DNA of 43,028 nt from an uncultured Verrucomicrobiota bacterium (GTDB taxonomy: Bacteria > Verrucomicrobiota > Verrucomicrobiia > Methylacidiphilales > UBA1321). Location of the stretch: positions 1-43,028 of the forward strand of contig CAIPBM010000038.1 in assembly GCA_903863295.1 (NCBI GenBank), in the 5' to 3' direction. Positions 33,373-40,958 of this stretch are shown here, one piece after another (position 1 is the first letter of the stretch; each line of letters opens with the position of its first letter). The notes below the pieces were generated by a model. It made no database searches, had not been told where the DNA came from, and saw only the letters and a program-made list of their open reading frames with translations. The position numbers were made by a program, and so were the translations under genes.

Positions 33373-33585
33373 GCCAGCCTGAAAGGCTGGCAATCCTATA
33401 GCCCAGGGTTGGCGCACCTGCGCCTACCCTGGGAGCCCCGCGCCAGTTCCCTACGCTGAAAGCGTTGGATCACGCGCGCTTTCCGAGGCGGTTCTACCCC
33501 TACAGGGTAGGCTATGAGAAGACTGACCCAGGGTAGGCGCTGGTGCGCCAACCCTGGGCTATAGGATGGTATCCCTTCAGGATAC
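33373..33585. repeat. Mirror-symmetric six-hairpin element, copy 2
   Basis: Same plan as 22195-22412. S1 33373-33391 GCCAGCC-TGAAA-GGCTGGC; L1 33402-33433, arms CCCAGGGT / ACCCTGGG plus GGCGC / GCGCC; S2 33453-33465 ACGC-TGAAA-GCGT; S3 33493-33509 CTACCC-CTACA-GGGTAG; L2 33527-33558, reverse complement of L1 apart from its loop; S4 33569-33585 GTATCC-CTTCA-GGATAC. Compared with copy 1, L1 and L2 are nearly unchanged but S2, S3 and S4 have different stems that still pair perfectly. It lies between converging rnpA and xseB. Confidence 0.9.
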
Positions 33586-33642
33586 ATATCCGCCCGGCTA
33601 TAGAATTTATAAAAATGCGATAAACGGATAACGGATCTTTTG

Positions 33643-33666
33643 TGCCCAAGTGGAACTTGAGAGCGA
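33643..33666. repeat. Decayed copy of the GTTCCCAAGT palindrome
   Basis: GTGCCCAAGT-GGA-ACTTGAGAGC resembles the hairpins at 11-33 and 16164-16298, but only CAAGT / ACTTG still pairs perfectly. It is followed by GAGGGG as in the intact copy at 11-33, which supports shared origin. Confidence 0.5.
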
Positions 33667-33692
33667 GGGGACGGGCTCGCTAAACGGTAGAA

Positions 33693-34004
33693 TCAAAATA
33701 GCCGGATGCCGTCATCGGGGCTTGTCGGGGGAGTGCCTTGAGTCGATTCACCTGCGGGTGACATCTTTCCCGGCTCATGGATCGCCCGGGAAAGAATCTC
33801 CACTTTTTGCTCCGCATCGGTCAGGCGGTCGCCACAAGCCTTGACCAGGCGCATGCCTTCCTCGTAGCTGGCGAGGAGTTTTTCCAGCGGCAACTCCGCA
33901 TTTTCCATGTCGGTGACGATTTGTTCGAGGCGCTCAAGCAGGTTCTCAAATTTCTCGGGACCGGTACCGGGAGCGGGATCAGGGGAAAGCAGGCGGGGAA
34001 TCAT
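33693..34004 (-). CDS. xseB: Exodeoxyribonuclease VII small subunit
   Basis: A 103-aa protein. The helical core FENLLERLEQIVTDMENAELPLEKLLASYEEGMRLVKAC (19-57) is the XseB signature, with the long, disordered Pro/Ser-rich tail often seen in larger versions. It binds XseA to form the single-strand nuclease; xseA is not in the window. Divergent from the O-antigen ligase gene with a 117-bp gap. Confidence 0.9.
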   Translation of the reverse strand: MIPRLLSPDPAPGTGPEKFENLLERLEQIVTDMENAELPLEKLLASYEEGMRLVKACGDRLTDAEQKVEILSRAIHEPGKMSPAGESTQGTPPTSPDDGIRLF

Positions 34005-34121
34005 GGGAGGGCTATTTTGCCTTGGACGAATCCCGGCGTACAGTCAATCCGTGCATCGGAACCAGCCCGGATTGTGCTGGCATGCCAAAGCGAACCGGGG
34101 CACGATTCCATTTTTCCCGCC

Positions 34122-36227
34122 ATGAGGTCGAGCCCCCGTATCCATCGCCGTTCCTCCCCGCGATTTGTCGACTCCCCGGCGTCGCAACCCGTCCGCCCCG
34201 CAAGTGTGCTGACCACCTTTCTTCTCCTGCTCATTCTGGCCGTTGGGCCACTGATGCTGGGAGGTGCCCGGTTATGGATTGAATTGCCGATTCTGGTGGC
34301 GGTGGCTTTCCTGTTCTTGATCCAGGGTTTTCGGCTAAGCAGCCCGCCGGAGATCGGCGGAATTCGTCAGCTCGATGCGATCGATCTTTCCGTTCTCATC
34401 TTTTCGCTCTATGCCATCGCACGCTGGCTGACCTCGCCCACCGAGTATTTTTCGCGCATCGAAATCATGGAAGTGGTGGCCTACGCCGGGGTCTTCCTGA
34501 CCTGTCGTTACGGGATGGTGCCGAGAAAACTGGCGCTCGGGCTGATATTTCTTCTGGTTGCTCTTGGTGTCTTTGAGACCGCCTTTGGCTATTACCTGCA
34601 CAATAATCCTGACTTTTTTCTCTTCGGGCCCACGGAACAATTGCAGATCTATTATGCGCCGCGCTGGCTGGGGACGTATGGTTGCCCTAATCATTATGGC
34701 GGACTCCTGGTCATGGCCGTTGGGGCAGCCCTGGCGCTCGGCTGTTTCTCCAAGTTCTCCTGGCCGACGCGCATCGTATTTTTTTATCTCGCGGGCATGA
34801 TGATGATCGGGGTCATGTTTTCCGTCTCGCGTGGGAGTTGGCTGGCGTTGCTCGCCTCCATCACCGCACTCACGACTTTTGGTGTCCGCAATGGCACGGT
34901 GAATCGCTGGGTGCCGATTACCGGGGCGTTACTCATCATCGTTTCCTCCATCGCTCTCTTCAGTTTATCGTCGGTCGTTCGCGAGAGAATTGCCGAGGCG
35001 CAAGGGGCCATTGTCACGGGCACGGTGAATAAATACGTTCGTTATCAACTTGCCCAGGACGCCCTGCACATTGCCTACGATCACCCGGTTTTCGGGACAG
35101 GCCCTGGAACTTTTGTTTTCATTCACCCGCGCTATCAAAGCAGCACCTTCACCCGTAAAGCGGTGCTGGCGCATGACGATTATCTCAATTGCCTGGATGA
35201 CTACGGCATCATTGGTTTCGGCATCGCCATGTTTTTTGTCGGGGCCGTGACGTTGAAGTTTTTTCAGCCACTGCGCGCGGAGCATCGGTGGCAGGACCGG
35301 GTGGTGATCGCCGCCGCCTTCGGGGCCTGGGCGGCGTTACTCGTCCATTCCTGGGTTGATTTCAATCTCCATATTCCGGGGAATGCGCTGCTCTTTTTCG
35401 CCCTGATCGGTCTTGGCCTGGGACGATTGACCCGCGATGAAACGGGCCAACATTGGAGCACGTTTTCCCTGGCTCCGCTGGGACGTTATCCCGGCTGGGC
35501 CGTGATTGTCCTTAGTTTGGGCTTCGGCTTCCTTGCCGCCAAGTCCGCTATCTCGGATATCATTTATGAAGAGGCCTCCGACCAGGCTCTCGAGGTGCCC
35601 ACGGATCAATCCATCGCCGAGGCGGAGCGGGCGCTCTGGTATGATCCGGCCAACGCCAAGGCACTGATGTTCCTGGCCGATCTCTATCGCTACAACGCCT
35701 CCCGTCGTGAGCAGATGGAAGACCGGGTGGTCGATGGCCAAAAGGCGCTTGATATCTACAAGAAAGCCGTTCAAGCCAATACCATTGACGACACGCTCCA
35801 AGCCCGGATGGGAATGACCTTTGATGTGATGAAACGGTATCCCGAAGCCTTCTTCTGCTACAAAGCGGCGGTCACACAACAGCCCTACAACGGTCAATTC
35901 TGGTTCTGGCTTGGCAACCACTATTGGGATCGCGGCATGGAGGACAAGGCCGAGCTTTCCTACCTGCGTGCGCGCCAGTGCCCCCACGGCATGGAAGGGA
36001 GCGAGGATGCAATCAAGGAATTGCGCGCCTTGCCCGGAATGCAGGATATTCCTGAACCGGGCCCGAGCGCCAATCCGCTTGAGCAGACCGCCTCCTCCAT
36101 GGCGAATCCGTTCGATACCTCCGATCCCACGTCGGAGCCCGATCCGAACATGCCCGACTCAACCGCGGGCATAGAGGTTCCCGCCAAAATGCCACCCGCG
36201 GAAAATCATGCGCCGACCATGCCGTAG
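34122..36227 (+). CDS. O-antigen ligase/polymerase-like protein with TPR tail
   Basis: A 701-aa protein with about 12 membrane segments (30-500) and the Wzy_C domain: SVSRGSW (234-240), then the periplasmic loop DHPVFGTGPGTF (320-331) and HDDYLNCLDDYGIIG (351-365), where WaaL and Wzy have H-N/D-xxL. Residues ~520-640 are TPR-like helices (AEAERALWYDPANAKALMFLADLY), and the end is Pro/Ser-rich. The frame is open 345 nt further upstream over xseB, but ATG 34122 begins the real N terminus. Family members join glycan to lipid A, glycan to glycan, or glycan to protein; which one cannot be told. Confidence 0.85.
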   Translation: MRSSPRIHRRSSPRFVDSPASQPVRPASVLTTFLLLLILAVGPLMLGGARLWIELPILVAVAFLFLIQGFRLSSPPEIGGIRQLDAIDLSVLIFSLYAIARWLTSPTEYFSRIEIMEVVAYAGVFLTCRYGMVPRKLALGLIFLLVALGVFETAFGYYLHNNPDFFLFGPTEQLQIYYAPRWLGTYGCPNHYGGLLVMAVGAALALGCFSKFSWPTRIVFFYLAGMMMIGVMFSVSRGSWLALLASITALTTFGVRNGTVNRWVPITGALLIIVSSIALFSLSSVVRERIAEAQGAIVTGTVNKYVRYQLAQDALHIAYDHPVFGTGPGTFVFIHPRYQSSTFTRKAVLAHDDYLNCLDDYGIIGFGIAMFFVGAVTLKFFQPLRAEHRWQDRVVIAAAFGAWAALLVHSWVDFNLHIPGNALLFFALIGLGLGRLTRDETGQHWSTFSLAPLGRYPGWAVIVLSLGFGFLAAKSAISDIIYEEASDQALEVPTDQSIAEAERALWYDPANAKALMFLADLYRYNASRREQMEDRVVDGQKALDIYKKAVQANTIDDTLQARMGMTFDVMKRYPEAFFCYKAAVTQQPYNGQFWFWLGNHYWDRGMEDKAELSYLRARQCPHGMEGSEDAIKELRALPGMQDIPEPGPSANPLEQTASSMANPFDTSDPTSEPDPNMPDSTAGIEVPAKMPPAENHAPTMP

Positions 36228-36261
36228 CGGATCGCTTAGAAAATCGCCAGGCCAAAAATCG

Positions 36262-36362
36262 GTCATCCTGAGCTTGTCGAAGGATCAGCTTCCATTGGCT
36301 TTCGCAGTCTCCGACAAAGTGTAAATCATCGGGAGCTGATCCTTCGATAAGCTCAGGATGAC
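36262..36362. repeat. 29-bp inverted repeat, GTCATCCTGAGC family
   Basis: Arms 36262-36290 and 36334-36362 are complementary at 28 of 29 positions around a 43-nt spacer. The arm begins GTCATCCTGAGC and includes GAAGGATCAGCT. A single arm occurs at 22083-22109. It sits between the converging Wzy-like and carbonic anhydrase genes. Confidence 0.85.
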
Positions 36363-36416
36363 GGACTTCCAAGATTTAGACTTGGGCGCAGGTCTCCACA
36401 GAGGCGGGCTCGCGGT

Positions 36417-37082
36417 CTAAAAGCGATGGCTGGGATCGCGTTCTTTCAGGAACTTGAGCGCTGACTGATAGCTCGTCTCGATTTCCTGGTGGGAGGAAGT
36501 CGTGGCTTTTAAATCGTGGAGGATTCCCTGGTTCAGGCCGTAGACGCAGCCATGAACCTTGAGGTTCTGTCCACGTTGCCACGCGCTCTTCAGCAGGGAG
36601 TTGGAGCAGAGTTGGTGGACTTGCTCGATGACGTTGAGTTCGCAGAGAACGTCCAGCTTCGCCGTCTCGTCCTTGATCGTATCCAGGAAATCGCGGTGCT
36701 TTTCAATGATCATCCGGATGGCGTAGAGCCAGTTATCAATCAGTCCCAGTTCACTCTTTTGCAGGGCCGCCTTGACTCCACCGCAACCATAGTGACCGGT
36801 GAGGATGATATGTTTAACGTGAAGCACGTCCACCGCGTACTGCACCACCGAGAGGCAATTGAAATCGGTCTGCAGAACCAGATTGGCCACATTACGGTGA
36901 ACAAAAATTTCGCCCGGTTTAAGACCCACAATTTCATTCGCGGGCACGCGGCTATCGGCACAGCCGATCCATAAATATTCCGGCGCTTGTTGACGGGCCA
37001 GGATTTCAAAAAATTCGGGATCGGAAGCACGAATCTCCTCAGACCACTTGGCGTTGTTTTGGAGGAGATCTTCGAGTGACAT
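36417..37082 (-). CDS. can: Beta-class carbonic anhydrase
   Basis: Reversibly hydrates CO2 to bicarbonate. The 221-aa enzyme has Zn ligands C41, H97 and C100 (WIGCADSRVP, TGHYGCGG) with the catalytic dyad D43/R45, and NxVANLV (FVHRNVANLV). The length and the HRNVANLV motif match Can/CynT type. It is monocistronic on the reverse strand. Confidence 0.95.
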   Translation of the reverse strand: MSLEDLLQNNAKWSEEIRASDPEFFEILARQQAPEYLWIGCADSRVPANEIVGLKPGEIFVHRNVANLVLQTDFNCLSVVQYAVDVLHVKHIILTGHYGCGGVKAALQKSELGLIDNWLYAIRMIIEKHRDFLDTIKDETAKLDVLCELNVIEQVHQLCSNSLLKSAWQRGQNLKVHGCVYGLNQGILHDLKATTSSHQEIETSYQSALKFLKERDPSHRF

Positions 37083-37260
37083 ATCCGGTTGGTGCCGCGA
37101 GAGAATGATGGAGAGGCCTAGGTGACGGCAAGTTTAAAATGGAGCGTCTTTTCTAAGTCTCCTGAACGGTTATCCAGCTCGCGAGATGAGGTGGACTTTA
37201 GCACAGCAGTCGCGCAATCTTACCAAGTCGGTTGATTCAATCTCCAACGGATTACGGTGC

Positions 37261-37689
37261 ATGGAACAAATGATACTTCCAGGCGTGGTTGAGTCCCTGG
37301 AAGAGCTGTGCGATTTTCTGGATCGCATCGCGGAGAAGGCCGGGCTCGACGCCAAAACGCTTGGCAAGCTCCATCTGGCAGTCGATGAAATGGCAACGAA
37401 TGTGGTCACGCATGGCTATGAGGAGCAAGGCCTCACGGGCGATTTGATCGTCTCCGCCGAGATTACCCCGGAAGCGTTGACCGTGACGCTGGAGGATACC
37501 TCCCTGCCGTTTGATCCGCGTGCGTTGGAGCCTCCCGCCAGTCTTGATCAACCGCTGGAAGAGCGCCCCATTGGCGGACTGGGCATTTACCTCATGCGCA
37601 AAAGTGTAGACCGGTATGACTACGCCTACGTCGATGGGAAAAACCGCAACGTCTTTGTCTTCAATCGGCCTTCGCCAGCTTCGACTTGA
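37261..37689 (+). CDS. RsbW-like anti-sigma factor kinase (HATPase_c)
   Basis: A 142-aa GHKL ATPase domain protein. The N box is LAVDEMATNVVTHGY (41-55, with E45 and N49). The G1 box is EDTSLPFDP (the usual DxGxPFDP Gly is Ser) and the G2 box is GGLGIYLMRKSVD. RsbW/SpoIIAB proteins bind a sigma factor and phosphorylate an antagonist STAS protein. Neither partner is adjacent. Start: ATG 37261 matches the family N terminus; an ATG at 37186 would add 25 residues. It abuts the convergent TPR gene with no gap. Confidence 0.85.
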   Translation: MEQMILPGVVESLEELCDFLDRIAEKAGLDAKTLGKLHLAVDEMATNVVTHGYEEQGLTGDLIVSAEITPEALTVTLEDTSLPFDPRALEPPASLDQPLEERPIGGLGIYLMRKSVDRYDYAYVDGKNRNVFVFNRPSPAST

Positions 37690-38703
37690 TTACTCCGGCG
37701 CCTGGAGCTTGTCGATCTGGCGCTGCGCCTCAATGTACTCTTCCGAATCTTTTGCGCCGGTCGCCATCGCCTGCTGAAAGGCAGCCAGGGCGCCTTTTTT
37801 ATCCCCGGAAAAGCGGAGGGAAATACCGGTGTAAAACCAGGCTTCACACAGGCGACTCTGCGATTCGTTACCTTCCTTGGCCTTGGCCATCAATTCATCC
37901 TGGGTCACCTTTTCCATGAGGAAACCGCCGATGGATGTTGGCCAATCGTCCGGCTTGAAGAGCTGGCTTTTGGCCAGGGCGTCGGAAAGATCACTCCGGG
38001 CGATGCCGCGGTCACCACTTTCCGTCCCGATGATCCAAATCCAGAACGCCGCAAAGGGAAAGCCGTGGCTCGCGTTCATGCTCGCCTGAAAATCGGAGGT
38101 GGCGCCTTCCTTGTCCCCCTTGGCATGACGAATCAGGCCGCGGATGAAGTAGGCGTAGGGCGAAGACGGGTCGAGATTGATCGACTGGGTGATGTCCGCC
38201 AGGGCGCCGTCGAGATCCCCTTTGAAATATTTGGCATGACCCCGATTGTAAAAGGCGGAGGCATAGTTCGGGTTGAGTTCGATGGCCTTGTTGAAATCGG
38301 CAATGGCACCGTCAAAGTCCCCCAATTGCGCCTTGCTGGTGCCGCGGTTGTAATAGGCATCCTGATATTTGTCATCGAGTTGAATCGCGGTGTCAAAGTC
38401 GGCGATCGCTTCCTTCAGCTTGCGTTGAAGCATCTCGGCCACGCCACGGTTTTCGTAGGCGGGTGGATACTTGGGATCAATTTTTGCGGCCTCGGTAAAG
38501 GCGGCGATGGCTCCGTCCAAATCGCCGTTGGCACCGTTGGAACGGCCAAATTTGACATAGGCTTCCGCGTTCGCTCCCGCCGAGGGAGCAGAATTCGTGG
38601 CCGTGTTTGGGCTCGATGCAGGCTGCTGCCCCCAACTGTCCGAATCGCTGAAGACCGCGCCCCAAAGCAGGATGAGTAGACCGACCCGGCAAGCCATGTT
38701 CAT
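37690..38703 (-). CDS. Exported TPR-repeat protein
   Basis: A 337-aa protein with a signal peptide (MNMACRVGLLILLWGAVFSDS...). Tandem tetratricopeptide repeats occupy about 45-205, with clear 34-residue spacing (PPAYENRGVAEMLQRKLKEAIADF, then DAYYNRGTSKAQLGDFDGAIADF, then SAFYNRGHAKYFKGDLDGALADI). More divergent helices follow to the C terminus, including a last TPR (ARLSGDKKGALAAF-like). A periplasmic scaffold is likely; partner unknown. The frame continues to a TTG at 38733, but ATG 38703 precedes the signal peptide. Confidence 0.85.
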   Translation of the reverse strand: MNMACRVGLLILLWGAVFSDSDSWGQQPASSPNTATNSAPSAGANAEAYVKFGRSNGANGDLDGAIAAFTEAAKIDPKYPPAYENRGVAEMLQRKLKEAIADFDTAIQLDDKYQDAYYNRGTSKAQLGDFDGAIADFNKAIELNPNYASAFYNRGHAKYFKGDLDGALADITQSINLDPSSPYAYFIRGLIRHAKGDKEGATSDFQASMNASHGFPFAAFWIWIIGTESGDRGIARSDLSDALAKSQLFKPDDWPTSIGGFLMEKVTQDELMAKAKEGNESQSRLCEAWFYTGISLRFSGDKKGALAAFQQAMATGAKDSEEYIEAQRQIDKLQAPE

Positions 38704-38777
38704 GAATGGTTTTATACCCACGAGCCCAGTCAAACAAGAATGACTTCATCCCAATGAAGGGAATTTTTGGATAAAGC

Positions 38778-40010
38778 ATGGCTTTTTTGTCCCGGTTCGC
38801 GATAGGTTCGATGATGGTTCATCCGGCCCGTCTCTTTCTCAATAAAGGTGTGCGTCACCGCATCCTCACCGGGCATCCCTGGGTGTTTGCCAGTGAAGTG
38901 GACCGGGTGGAAGGACCCGCAGAGGATGGGGAAACCGTGGAGATCATTTCGCCCAAGGGCGTTTCCCTGGGGAGTGCCCTCTACAACAGTAAATCGCAAA
39001 TTGTGGCCCGCCGCTACAGCTCGGAAATCGTCGCGCTTGATGCCGCGTTCCTGGATCAAAAACTCGACGAAGCGCTGGCCCACCGGCAGCGCACCTCCGT
39101 TCCGGTTTCTGGGGCGGCGCAACGCTTGGTTTGGTCGGAATCGGATCAATTGCCGGGCCTGATCGCCGATATCTACGATGACGTGCTGGTCTTGCAGACG
39201 CTCACAATGGCCATGTCGCACCGGGAAAAGTTGATCGCCGAGTTGCTGCTCAAGAAGACCGGGTGTCGCGTCGTCCTGACCCGCAACGACGCTCCGGTGC
39301 GGAAACTCGAGGGCCTGCCGTTGGAGCGCGAAGTCTTGCATGGAACTTACGCGGCCCCCACGCGCGTGCGCATTGCGGGCATCGGTTACGAGCTCGACCT
39401 TTGGTCCGGGCAAAAGACCGGCTTCTATCTCGACCAGGCGGAAAATTACGCCGCCGTCGCCGCGTACGCCCCAGGACGGCGCGTCCTCGATTGCTTCACC
39501 AACCAGGGAGCCTTTGCCTTGAGCGCCATGAAGGCGGGCGCGAAGTCTTGCCGCGCGATCGATCAATCGGAGGAAGCGCTACGCCACGCCGAGGCGACCA
39601 GCCAGTCGGAGAAGCTGGAGATTGAATGGCTTCAGGGGAATGTCTTCGATGTGCTTCGTCACTATGAGCAGACCCGCGAACTATTCGATTTAATCATTCT
39701 CGATCCTCCCTCCTTCACCAAGTCGAAGGGCAATAAAGATTCCGCCCTGCGTGGTTATCACGACCTGCACCTGCGGGCCCTGCGCCTTCTGAGCCGGGGT
39801 GGAATCCTCGCCACGTTTTCCTGTTCGCATCATGTCACCGCGCAGGACTGGGATGATTTATTGCAACGGGCGGCGACGGAAACGGGCGCCACGTTGCGCC
39901 TGCGCCAGAGGCTGGGACAAAGTTCAGATCATCCCGTACTCGTCAACGTCCCGGAAACAGAGTATTTACGCGGGTATGTTCTGGAAAAGGTCCATGGCAA
40001 AACCGCTTAA
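38778..40010 (+). CDS. Class I SAM-dependent 23S rRNA methyltransferase, RlmI-like
   Basis: A 410-aa RlmI/RlmK-type enzyme, methylating C5 of a cytosine in 23S rRNA. Domains: PUA (about 15-90, FLNKGVRHRILTGHPWVF), RlmI EEHEE domain, then a Rossmann methyltransferase with SGQKTGFYLDQ (210-220), motif I LDCFTNQGAF (237-246), motif IV LDPPSFTK (308-315) and catalytic C349 (FSCSHH). The start could also be ATG 38811 or 38814, giving a typical PUA N terminus. The next gene overlaps by 17 bp. Confidence 0.9.
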   Translation: MAFLSRFAIGSMMVHPARLFLNKGVRHRILTGHPWVFASEVDRVEGPAEDGETVEIISPKGVSLGSALYNSKSQIVARRYSSEIVALDAAFLDQKLDEALAHRQRTSVPVSGAAQRLVWSESDQLPGLIADIYDDVLVLQTLTMAMSHREKLIAELLLKKTGCRVVLTRNDAPVRKLEGLPLEREVLHGTYAAPTRVRIAGIGYELDLWSGQKTGFYLDQAENYAAVAAYAPGRRVLDCFTNQGAFALSAMKAGAKSCRAIDQSEEALRHAEATSQSEKLEIEWLQGNVFDVLRHYEQTRELFDLIILDPPSFTKSKGNKDSALRGYHDLHLRALRLLSRGGILATFSCSHHVTAQDWDDLLQRAATETGATLRLRQRLGQSSDHPVLVNVPETEYLRGYVLEKVHGKTA

Positions 40011-40704
40011 CCTGAGGTCCGTCTGGGCCGCGGGATGGGCGGCGTGCTTCCTTTTCACGCTGGGCGTCCAGGCCGAAAACGTGGAGGCCCCCGCGCCGGT
40101 TCCCCCGCTTTCTCACAAGATCAAGGCGGTTAATGTCGATAACCGCTCCGTCATCGTCAATCGGCCCGGTGTGATCACACTGTTGATCGGAACGAATGAA
40201 GATTCCCAGGATGCCGCGCGCGCCGCCGGAGAATCGGTCTATCCATTTCAGGGCCGGTCCGATTTTCAATTGGTCGTCATTGTCGATCTGCGGAACTCCA
40301 TTGCCACCTGGGTGCCCGGTGTGGCGCTGGCGGAAATGCGCTCGAACCTCGACAAGGAAGCTCTCGGGCTGAAACCCCACTTCCTGCAGAACGGAAATAA
40401 GAGCAACCCGCGCAATAACCAATGTGTGATTGCCGATTTCACGGGAACCATCTGCCCTCAGCTCGGTTGGCCAGAGGGATCGGACGATTTGCGCGGCATT
40501 CTCTTTGGTGCCGATGGCGCGGAACTCAAGCGCTGGAACAAGATCGATGACATGGCCAAGTTGCAGGGGGATGTGCGCGCCGCGCTGCAAGTTCTCGTCA
40601 ACGCCAATCAAGCCAAGGCGGCCGCCGCCACGAAGACCCAGGGAACGAAGTTGATCCAGCCCCCCACCCCGCCGCCGCCCTTGCCTCCGCCGAAGAAGAA
40701 TTAG
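39994..40704 (+). CDS. Exported thioredoxin-fold-like protein, unknown function
   Basis: A 236-aa protein with a signal peptide (1-27, ending LGVQA-ENVEAP). The middle (VIVNRPGVITLLIGTNEDS, FQLVVIVDLRN, LRGILFGADGAELKRW) has the strand order of a thioredoxin-like fold, similar to YtfJ, but no CxxC active site. The C terminus is a proline run (TPPPPLPPPKK). GGAAAAGG just before the ATG supports this start. It overlaps the RlmI-like gene by 17 bp, indicating translational coupling. No function assigned. Confidence 0.75.
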   Translation: MAKPLNLRSVWAAGWAACFLFTLGVQAENVEAPAPVPPLSHKIKAVNVDNRSVIVNRPGVITLLIGTNEDSQDAARAAGESVYPFQGRSDFQLVVIVDLRNSIATWVPGVALAEMRSNLDKEALGLKPHFLQNGNKSNPRNNQCVIADFTGTICPQLGWPEGSDDLRGILFGADGAELKRWNKIDDMAKLQGDVRAALQVLVNANQAKAAAATKTQGTKLIQPPTPPPPLPPPKKN

Positions 40705-40724
40705 AATTCGGCCAGCGCTTCAGT

Positions 40725-40750
40725 CTGTAGCGGCGGTCTACGACCGTCGG
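40725..40750. repeat. Single REP-like unit with GTAG foot
   Basis: GTAG then CGGCGGTC-TAC-GACCGTCG, the same unit as at 10555 and 26655 but with a TAC loop and no inverted partner nearby. It follows the end of the thioredoxin-like gene by 20 bp and lies in a convergent gap. Confidence 0.75.
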
Positions 40751-40801
40751 TAACTGCATGAACAAAGCAAGGCAAAGGGAGTAGGGGAGGCATCGCTTCC
40801 T

Positions 40802-40909
40802 GTGCGCGGGGCGCACCCAGACAACGAGTTGTCCGTCCAACGGGGGAGGAGAACTGGGGCTGTCGAGTGGGGACTGGCTGGGGGCATCCGCCGATAGGGA
40901 CATCGGCGG
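40802..40909. repeat. Cluster of three perfect short hairpins
   Basis: GTGCGC-GGG-GCGCAC at 40802-40816, GACAAC-GA-GTTGTC at 40820-40833 and CCGCCGAT-AGGGAC-ATCGGCGG at 40888-40909 lie in the 254-bp convergent gap 40705-40958, together with the REP unit at 40725. The rest of the gap has no gene. The three hairpins are unlike one another and may come from different repeat families. Confidence 0.6.
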
Positions 40910-40958
40910 CTACCGGGGAGGCTCGACGGTTATCGATCGACACTAGAGGGGAACACAA

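Noticed and set aside
33777-34121. N-terminal extension of the O-antigen ligase-like frame
   Set aside because: It overlaps xseB on the other strand and has no membrane or family features; the membrane protein begins at 34122.
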